From the NCBI RefSeq assembly GCF_002575655.3, contig NC_053040.3, forward strand, positions 351,545,267 to 351,609,266: a DNA stretch of 64,000 bases, given 5' to 3'. The stretch comes from Aegilops tauschii subsp. strangulata. Taxonomy: Eukaryota > Streptophyta > Magnoliopsida > Poales > Poaceae. This document shows, piece by piece, positions 56,306-64,000 of the stretch (position 1 is its first letter; the number at the start of each line of letters is the position of its first letter). The position numbers and the translations under genes are program-made. The notes beneath the pieces were generated by a model. It made no database searches, had not been told where the DNA came from, and saw only the letters and a program-made list of their open reading frames with translations.

Positions 56306-56410
56306 GACGTAAACAAAAGTAACAACAACCATTTAGGAAGACTGTAAAGCTCTTGTCTTTGATAAACAACTACAAAGGTACTTCTTATTACATCTCATCC
56401 GAATGAGTAC

Positions 56411-57637
56411 TTAAGTATAAAAGGGGCGGAGCAGCTCCGCGTTCCAAGCCCGTGGCTCGTCTTTCTGATGCTCGACATTGTAAAGATGGTATGCTCCATT
56501 GTGGAGAACTCTGGTGACAATGAAGGGACCTTCCCAAGCAGGGGCGAGCTTGTGTGGTTTCTGCTGATCCACTCGAAGAACCAAGTCTTCCTCTTGAAAG
56601 GCTCGGCCCCTCACGTTTCTAGCGTGGAATCAACGCAAGTCTTGCTGATAAATGCTCGACCGGATTAAGGCCATCTCTCTTTCCTCCTCTAGGAGATCGA
56701 TTGCGTCTTGCCAGGCCTGTTCTTCTTCATCTTCAGAGAAGAGCTCGACTCGGGGTGCATTGTGAAGCAAGTCACTCGGTAGAACAGCTTCAGCTCCATA
56801 AACCAAGAAGAATGGAGTTCGTCTAGTCGACCGATTAGGAGTTGTCCTCAATCCCCAAAGAACTGATGGAAGTTCATCGACCCAGGCGCCTGCTGCGTGT
56901 TTGAGATCACGCATCAGTCGGGGTTTTAGTCCTTTGAGAATCAAGCCATTTGCTCTTTCTGCTTGTCCATTCGACTGGGGGTGGGCGACTGAAGCATAGT
57001 CGACTCGCGTGCCTTGGGAAGCACAGAAGGCTCTGAACTCATCAGAATCGAAGTTCGACCCGTTGTCAGTGATGATGCTGTGCGGAACTCCATATCTGAA
57101 TGTCAATTCTCTGATGAAGCTGACGGCAGTACTGGCTTCAAGATTCTTGATAGGCTTGGCTTCAATCCATTTGGTAAACTTGTCGACTGCTACAAGCACA
57201 TGAGTGAAGCCGCTCCTACCAGTCCTCAGGGGTCCAACCATATCCAACCCCCAAATGGCAAAGGACCAGACGAGTGGAATAGTCTTCAGGGCTGACGCGG
57301 GCTTCTGGGACATAATGGAGTAAAACTGGCAGCCTTCACATTTGTCGACTATATTTTTCGCCATTTCATTTGCTCGTGGCCAATAAAATCCGGCTCAGTA
57401 TGCTTTGGCCACTATGGTCCGAGAGGACGCATGATGACCACAGGTCCCCGAGTGGATGTCGTTGAGGATCACTCGACCTTCTTCTGGTGTGATGCATTTC
57501 TGGCTGACTCCAGTTACACTTTCCCTAAACAGTTGTCCTTTTATCACAGTAAAGGCTTTGGATCGACGGACGATCTGTCGAGCCTCTTCTTCATCCTCTG
57601 GGAGTTCTTTCCTAAGGATATACGCAATGTATGGCAC
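56411..57637 (-). pseudogene. Tat integrase, two in-frame stops
   Basis: The zinc-binding N-terminus is at 57395-57637 (GRVILNDIHSGTCGHHASSR, then CEGCQFY downstream). The core shows D in WGLDMVGPL, D in IITDNGSNFDS and E in NGQAERANGL. The C-terminal domain (APAWEGPFIVTRVL) ends at 56411. One frame covers all of it with TGA at 57395-57397 and TGA at 56630-56632, both where Arg (CGA) would fit. The catalytic residues are kept. Confidence 0.9.
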
Positions 57638-57836
57638 TGTCTAGTCGGGAGTGATGACCAAAACCTCCATGATCAGGTCGACCGCGGCTGGGACTTCAAC
57701 TTCAGTTAGATCTGTGGCGCTCTTAGGCTGCGAGGGCTCTTCAGTGAAAGGATCTTCTTGAACTGAAGGTGTATGAATGTGTTCCAAAAACACGTTGCTG
57801 GGAATGGCTTCCCTCTTGGAACCTATCTTTGCTAAA

Positions 57837-59561
57837 TCATCGGCTGCTTGATTTTTTTAGTCGGGGTATATGATGGAGCTCTAACCCCTCAAATTTCTTT
57901 TCCAACTTCCTCACCGCATTGCAGTAACCAGTCATAGCTGGGCTTCTGACGTCCCACTCCTTCATCACTTGATTGACTACCAAAACTGAGTCTCTGTAGA
58001 CCATGAGGCGACGGACGCCGAGTGAGATGGCCATACGTAACCCATATAAGAGTGCTTCATATTCTGCTTCGTTATTGGAGGAATCAAAGTGAATCTGGAG
58101 AACATATCTAAGCTTGTCTCCTCGGGGAGATACCAGTACCACCCCAGCACCGGAACCATTGAGCATCTTGGAACCATCAAAGAACATGGTCCAGTGCTCC
58201 GAGTGGACTTGAGTCGGCAGTTGCTGTTCGATCCACTCGGCGAGGAAATCTGCTATTGCTTGGGACTTGATAGCTTTCTTTGCCTCAAACTTGATATCCA
58301 AGGGAAGAAGTTCAATCGCCCACTTTGCCACTCGACCAGTTGCATCTCTGTTGTTCAGGATCTCTGATAATGGAGCGTCGCTGACGACTGTAATGGAGTG
58401 GTCAGAGAAATAATGTGCAACCTTCTTCGTGGTCATATAAATCCCATAAACAAGCTTCTGATAATGTGGATATCTTTGCTTTGATGGAGTCAAAACTTCA
58501 GAAACATAATATACTGGGCGCTGAACTTTATAGGCTTTTCCTTCTTCTTCCCGCTCGACCGTAAGTACTGTACTGACGACTTGTCCAGTGGCTGCAATGT
58601 AAAGCAGTAAAGGCTCTTTGCGGATTGGGGCAGCAAGCACCGGCTGGGTGGAAAGCAGGGCTTTGAGCTCTGCAAATGCTGCATCAGCTTCAGGAGTCCA
58701 CTCGAACTTATCAGACTTCTTCATCAGTCGATAAAGAGGCAATGCCTTTTCACCGAGGCGAGAAATGAATCGACTTAAGGCGGCCAAACAACCTGTAAGC
58801 TTCTGAACATCGTGCACATGCACATGGTGTTTCATTCGGAAAATGGCACCAACTTTCTCTGGGTTAGCGTCGATCCCTCGTTCGGAAATGAGAAAACTGA
58901 GTAATTTTCCACCCGGAACTCCGAATGTGCACTTTGATGGATTAAGCTTGATATCATACCTTCTGAGGTTGGCAAAAGTTTCGGCAAGGTCAGCCAGCAG
59001 GTCGGAACCTTTACGTGACTTGACCACAATGTCATCCATGTATGCTTCCACATTCCGACTGATTTGAGTGAGTAAACACTTCTAAATCATCCTCATGAAT
59101 ATGGCTCCAGCATTCTTCAGGCCGAATGGCATGGTGATATAACAGAAGCACCCAAATGGAGTGATGAAAGCTGTTTTTATCTCATCGGATCCATACAGTC
59201 TGATCTGATGATACCCGGAATAAGCGTCCAAAAAGGACAAGCGCTCACACCTTGCAGTCGAGTCGACTATTTGATCGATGCGGGGTAGAGGAAAGTGATC
59301 TTTCGGGCAGGCCCGATTGATATGCTAGAAGTCAATGCACATGCGAAGTGAGGCGTCCTTCTTGGGGACCATGACAACATTGGCTAGCCACTCGGAGTGG
59401 TAAATCTCTTGGATAAACTCAGCTGCTAGGAGCCGAGCTACTTCTTCACCGATCGCTTCTCTCTTCTGTACGGCGGACCGTCGAAGATGTTCTTTGACTA
59501 GTTTCACTTTTGGGTCGACTCGCAAACGGTGCTCAGCCAGCCCCCTGGGAACACCCGGCAT
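57837..59561 (-). pseudogene. Tat reverse transcriptase, RNase H and archaeal-type RNase H
   Basis: RT begins within 59325-59561 (EEVARLLAAEFIQEIYHSEW, VPKKDASLRMCIDF). TAG stops at 59325-59327 and 59082-59084 interrupt it. The YMDD box (EAYMDDIVVKS) is intact near 59040. The Gypsy RNase H follows (KEPLLLYIAATGQ, YYVSEVLTPSKQRYP). A second RNase H of the archaeal type then appears (WTMFFDGSKMLNGSGAGVVL, NNEAEYEALLYGLRMA). This double RNase H defines the Tat group. The 404-codon frame ends at 57837 before the integrase linker. Confidence 0.92.
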
Positions 59562-59624
59562 GTCAGAAGGTTTCCATACAAAGATGTCCCAGTTCTCACG
59601 GAGGAACTGGATGAGCGCTTCTTC

Positions 59625-60410
59625 CTATTTGGAGTCCAGCGTTGTCGAAATGTGAGTCGGAGCAGCATTGGGATCGGTCAGGTGAATATGAATCGGCTTC
59701 GTTTCACCAGACGACTGAAATGCTGAATCCGTGGCAGGCTTCTTTGCTCGCAACAAATCACTCGGATCTGCGTTCTTTTGATACTCTTGCAATTCCACTA
59801 CTGCCATTTGTGCATCGGCGATCTTTGAGCCCTTCTGGAAGCACTCTTCTGCCTTCTTCCGATTGGCAGTGATAGTGATCACTCCTTTGGGACCAGGCAT
59901 CTTCAATTTGAGGTACACGTAGCATGGTCGAGCCATAAAACGTGCATAAGCCGGCCTGCCCAGGATAGCGTGATAAGCACTCTGGAAATCGACGACTTCA
60001 AACGTCAACTTTTCTTTGCGGTAATTCTTGGAATCACCGAAAACCACATCAAGGGTGATCTGGCCGAGTGATTCAGCCTTCTTGCCAGGAATAACTCCAT
60101 GGAAACTCATATGGCTTTCACTGAGTCTGGACATCGGAATGCCCATTCCTTTTCAAGGTCTCTGCATACAGTATATTCAGGCCGCTGCCACCATCTATCA
60201 GAACCTTAGTCAACCGAGTGCCTTCAACGACTGGGTCGACCACCAACGCTTGCCTCCAGGGGTGGCTATGTGTGTTGGGTGATCAGACTGGTCGAATGTA
60301 ATGGCAGTCCGAGACCACTTCAAATAACTGGGCGTCGCTGGGGCGACCATGTTCACTTCTCTGTTGATGACTTTCAGTCGACTTTTGCTCTCAACATCAG
60401 CAAAAATCAT
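59625..60410 (-). pseudogene. Tat aspartic protease region
   Basis: 60210-60410 carries the stretch before the protease (ITFDQSDHPTHIATPG). The active-site stretch (DGGSGLNILY) lies between the two open frames near 60180. The frame from 60146 (GIPMSRLSESHMSFHGVIPG, EKLTFEVVDFQSAYHAILGR) continues. An extra A in a run of four near 60150 shifts the frame. The protease would cut the gag-pol chain. Confidence 0.8.
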
Positions 60411-60503
60411 CAGAGTTGAATTGACGTGGGGGTAACCATCATCGTCCTCTTCCTTATCCTCAACCTTGTCTGATTCTTTCTCCTTCTCTTTGGGTTGTTT
60501 CTC

Positions 60504-62571
60504 TCAGAATTGCTGGATTAGGAGATGACATTGTCGAGTGGTATGCTTCGGGTAAATGAGATTACCCTCCTCATCTTTTTTGATGTGAATGTGGCATGGT
60601 AAATCCAATACATCATTTCCATCTTGATCTTTTACCTTCTTGGGGTTCCATGGCCCTTTGGGCTTCCCCTTGAACTTTCCTTGAGTCACGGCTAAGGCTT
60701 CTCCGGGAGCAGCTGGCTCAGCTTTGCGCTTCTGCTTCCGACTGGAGTTCCCTCCCCCGGTTTCGTGGGCGGCTGTTTTGTGCTTGCCACTCCAGAGCCG
60801 ATCCTCCTCTTCACCATTAGCATACTTGGTGGCAATTTCCATCATTCGACTCAGAGACATATCTCCGGTCCGATCGAACTTCAGATTCAATTCCCGATAC
60901 TTGACGCCTTCCTTGAAGGCACAAACTGCTTGGTGATCAGACACATTCTCCACCGTGTGGTGCAACATGATCCATCTCTGGATATAATCTCTCAAAGTTT
61001 CATTCGACTTCTGCACACAAGACTGTAGCTCTGTCAGCCCTGCTGGCCGTTTGCATGTACCTTCAAATGTTCTGACAAATACTCGGGCAAGCTCTTCCCA
61101 GCTATAAATACTGCCAGGTGCTAGCTGATTCAACCACGCTCTGGCCGAGCCCTCTAACATCAGAGGAAGGTGCTTCATGGCCACTTCATCATTACCACCA
61201 CCAATCTGCATAGCCACTCGGTAGTCCTCTAGCCAAGTGTCAGGCTTGGATTCACCAGTGAACTTGCTGACTCCAGTCGCCAACCTGAAGTTGGGAGGAA
61301 TCACTGCTACTCTGATGGCTCTGCTGAAACACTCGGGACCTGAAACATGCACCCTGCTGCCGGTCGGGTAATCTCTATCGTGGCCATCTCTGTGTGCTCT
61401 GTTCCTGTCAACCAGACCTTGAACGAGAATGGATCTCGCGTCAAAGCCTGGCTCCCGGGGGTCGACTGGAATCCTTCGCCCACCACTGTGAGGGCGTCTG
61501 TCATCGTGTTGCCGAGGCGCGTATGACCCACTCCTTGGGGGAGGCGTGGGTACTCGACGATGATCGTACTGCTCACGGTTCCTGTACTGACCCTGTCGAT
61601 CTCCACGTCCCTCACGCCTTGGAGGCGATCTCGGGCTGTGAGCCGACTGAACTGTATCTGCCATCACAGACCTACTATGAATCCTATTCCGAGACTGTGA
61701 CACAGCTGTGTTCTGCTTCCCCGCCGCCCGGAGCAAAGCCCGGATCTGCATCAAACCCCTACCAGCCTCCGACTGGGAAGGCTGAATCGACTCTCCTATT
61801 CGGGCAGCAGCTATGAGATTCTGGATCGGAGTTCGATATACCTGGGTTGGAGGCGGAAAGAGTTAACGTCGACTAGATTCAGGAACTCGCTGCCGAGCAC
61901 GCTCATCGAGTGCGTGCTGGAGATTCTCCAGTCGAGTGCGCTCAGCCAAGTTGGCCAGACGCACCTCCTCCAAGGCCCGGGCCTCGGGGGTTTCTCCAAC
62001 GATAGGAGTGTGAAGTGCATCCATGTTACGGCGGCGAAGCTCTTCCCTCTGCTGCGAAGAGAGTGGCTCGGGGCGGTACTCCTCGTGGGCACGCGACGGA
62101 TCACCTCCGCCATCACCACCGTCGACGCGGGGGAAGCCAGGAGGACTGCACGGTCCGTTGACCCTCAGGACTTCCGCCACAGGGTCACTCCTGTCGTACT
62201 CGGATGCAGTCTCAACGGAGCCAGTCGAACAGGCCGTAGAGAGTTTTGTCGGGCTCGATTGCCGCGACTTGAAGGGTGGCCGACTAGCGAGCCACCGCGT
62301 GCCTCACCCACCGCTGGAGCCTCGACCGACCGGAACGCTTGTGCCGGCGGGCTGCAGGGAGTGAAGACGCCACAGGAGCCGACCGATACTGGGTCGACGG
62401 CTGCCGCAGGAGGACGCCGCGGACGCACGCGCGAAAGTGCGTTGCCCCGCGGACGGGGAGCGCCTCGATGTCGAGTGGAGCCTCTTGGAGCCAAGCGGAG
62501 TCGTCTGCGACGAACACGAGCGCGCCGAGACGGATCTCACGGCCCTCGGTCAATCCTCCGCCTGAAGCCAT
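60504..62571 (-). pseudogene. Tat gag, broken near the N-terminus
   Basis: Likely start ATG at 62571 (MASGGGLTEGREIRLGALVF). The N-terminal third is split into frames 62284-62571 and 61863-62180. From 61754 a 416-codon frame holds an Arg-rich stretch (RSPPRREGRGDRQGQYRNRE) and the gag core (KFTGESKPDTWLEDYRVAMQ, then LMLEGSARAWLNQLAPGSIY). A Cys/His cluster near the end (LPCHIHIKKDEEG, then KHTTRQC) replaces the usual CCHC knuckle in this group. The N-terminal breaks rule out a full-length product. Confidence 0.85.
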
Positions 62572-62625
62572 GCTGATGGGGATCGGAAAAATTGCAACTT
62601 CTCCAACAAGTCGCTAAAACACCTG

Positions 62626-62644
62626 CCCCACGGTGGGCGCCAAC
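62626..62644 (-). other. Primer-binding site of the Tat element
   Basis: On the minus strand the LTR end CCACGACA is followed by GTTGGCGCCCACCGTGGGG. tggcgcc-type sites are used by Tat and related Gypsy elements, probably with an Arg-type tRNA. Confidence 0.75.
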
Positions 62645-63220
62645 TGTCGTGGTTCTAAGTCTGACAGTATAATGGGGGGTAGGGATGTAAAGGCAAGGTC
62701 CTAGCTATGGAGAAGCTGTACGCACGGGTTTTACGAGCTCAGGCCCTTCTCGAAGGAAGTAACAGCCCTACGTCTCGGAGCCCGGAGGCGGTCGACTGGA
62801 TTATATGTGTGTGTGTTACAGGGGGTGCGACCCCTTGTGCCAGTGGAGGGGGTGGCTTATATAGAGTGCGCCAGAACCCCGGCCAGCCCACGTTACAAGG
62901 AGTTCAATGTTCATAAAGCAGGAGCGTTACATGTAACGTCTGTAGTAAAGTAATATAAATGACTATTAAGTCTAAGAGTAAATGCCCGACCGTTGCTGCG
63001 CGGAGTGGCTTTAGGTCTTCTGCACGTCAAGTGGTTTAGTGGTCGAGTGACATAAACAAAGGGGGGTATCCGAGTGAATGGTAGGTCGAGTGGATTACAC
63101 TCGACACCTTTGTTGGGTCCCCTCTATTTACTCTTGAACCTCTTCGCTTCTAGGACAAGGACCTTAGGTAGGAGGTATAGGTCAGGCCTATTACCCTACC
63201 CCAGGTCTATGTCCTCATCA
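62645..63220 (-). repeat. 5' LTR of the Tat element
   Basis: This 576-bp LTR matches 50384-50960 and is followed by the second copy of the GGTAG target duplication. Confidence 0.95.
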
Positions 63221-64000
63221 GGTAGCAAGGTAATCGTTCCAAAATTGAGCTTAAACAACTGAAGCTCACCATTAAACGAATCATGAAACATGGACAATAG
63301 GTCTCCCTAAATAATAATCCAACACCCGATAAAATACCGCGGGAAATCTATCAGCTCCCATCGCCTTCTTTATTTTTCATTTGCAGTATCGCCTCATGAA
63401 CTTCCTTCTCCACAAAGGGTGCTCTCAACACGGCACTCTCTTCCGAAGAAAGCAACGGAATACCCCCCCACCATGTTTGGATCAATCAACATGAACTTAG
63501 ACACAAGGGCTCCCGAAAGCTTCCTATAAAAGTTTGAGATGTAGAAAGTAAGGTTCTCTTAACCTACAATGATGCCCTCATCTTATTTAAGCAGAACTAT
63601 CTTCTTCTTTCTATTTTTTCCATTTGCAACCAAATGGAAAAATTGGGTACTGTTATCCCTCTATAGTACCTCCTTCAGTTTGGCACGTTGGGCCCATTTA
63701 ATCTCCTCCTCTCTCAAAAGTTCTAAACTCTCTCCAGCCTCTTTTAGCAGCACACTCTCTTGACAAGAGGGTTGCCACATCAGGCTTGCTGTCTAACTCG
63801 TTGATAAGGCTAATGAGGCTCTCCTTTTCAACTTTATAAAACCCACTCGCATTCTTAGCCCATCCACACAAAACTATCTAAGATGCCTAATTTTGTACTT
63901 CCATCATTCAACATTCATGTTACATATATTTTTAGCCCATTCTGAAACCACCAACTCCAGAAGTCCTTCCTTTTCATACCACGACAATTCAAAAGACAGG
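63221..64000 (-). pseudogene. LINE reverse transcriptase, upstream part, runs off the window
   Basis: Minus-strand translation gives LLREEEIKWAQRAKLKEVL, then STQFFHLVANGKNRKKK, the linker before RT in plant L1 elements. It continues with NGELQLFKLNFGTITLLP-like text next to the insertion point. Stops and frameshifts are present. It continues beyond 64000. With 49952-50383 it forms one LINE split by the Tat element. Confidence 0.78.

Larger units (their letters stand above)
50384..63220 (-). mobile_element. Tat-lineage Gypsy retrotransposon, 12.8 kb
   Basis: LTRs lie at 50384-50960 and 62645-63220, running TGTCGTGG to CTCATCA. A perfect GGTAG duplication is at 50379-50383 and 63221-63225. 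Order on the minus strand is gag, protease, RT, RNase H, a second (archaeal-type) RNase H, integrase, then a 5.4-kb region with an antisense gene and tandem repeats. The second RNase H plus antisense gene is typical of the Tat group (RIRE2 and Grande relatives). About 11 LTR substitutions in 576 bases were counted by eye (near 1.9 percent). It interrupted a LINE. Confidence 0.93.

Overview
This window is plant nuclear DNA, almost certainly from a Triticeae grass (wheat, Aegilops or barley relatives). The evidence is a BARE/Angela/WIS-type Copia element with typical LTR ends (the minus strand begins TGTTGGAAATATGCCC), several Stowaway and Tourist MITEs, Tat-type and pol-less Gypsy elements, GT-AG introns, and only two recognisable cellular genes in 64 kb. 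No bacterial, plastid or viral features were seen.

Layout. 1-1.9 kb: part of a PIF/Harbinger-type sequence with a truncated Myb/SANT-like gene (minus). 2.27-4.55 kb: a complete Harbinger element (TAA target duplications, about 22-bp TIRs) whose transposase lies in one frame but has three stop codons. 4.6-5.4 kb: a Tourist and a Stowaway MITE. 5.54-14.78 kb: a Copia element (minus) with 1.67-kb LTRs. 17.0-17.8 kb: a LINE fragment. 18.8-22.6 kb: an intact eight-exon WD40 gene (WDR83/MORG1 type, 300 aa, minus). 23.6-41.5 kb: a three-level nest, in which a LINE RNase H fragment is split by a pol-less Gypsy-like element (24047-41361), which is itself split by an Angela-type Copia (27960-36573, perfect TGCAT duplication). 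42.07-44.33 kb: a Harbinger-type element with perfect 20-bp TIRs that carries a B3-domain gene copy but no transposase. 46.09-47.19 kb: a non-LTR insertion with a 12-bp target duplication. 47.87-48.82 kb: an intact three-exon TIP2-type aquaporin gene (249 aa, plus) with a TATA box. 49.3-64 kb: an old Copia LTR remnant, then a LINE reverse transcriptase split by a 12.8-kb Tat-lineage Gypsy (50384-63220, GGTAG duplication) with an antisense multi-exon gene.

The two cellular genes look functional. Nearly everything else is mobile DNA, and all four large LTR elements lie on the minus strand. Their coding regions are decayed, often by changes that read as CGA to TGA. The most unusual signals are arrays of short inverted repeats in the LTRs of two unrelated retroelements, a very long His/Met/Asp/Cys-rich open frame that replaces pol in one Gypsy and runs through the polypurine tract into the LTR, the B3 gene packaged in a Harbinger element, and the antisense gene plus three tandem-repeat families inside the Tat element. 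Splice sites, repeat ends and substitution counts were all read by eye.
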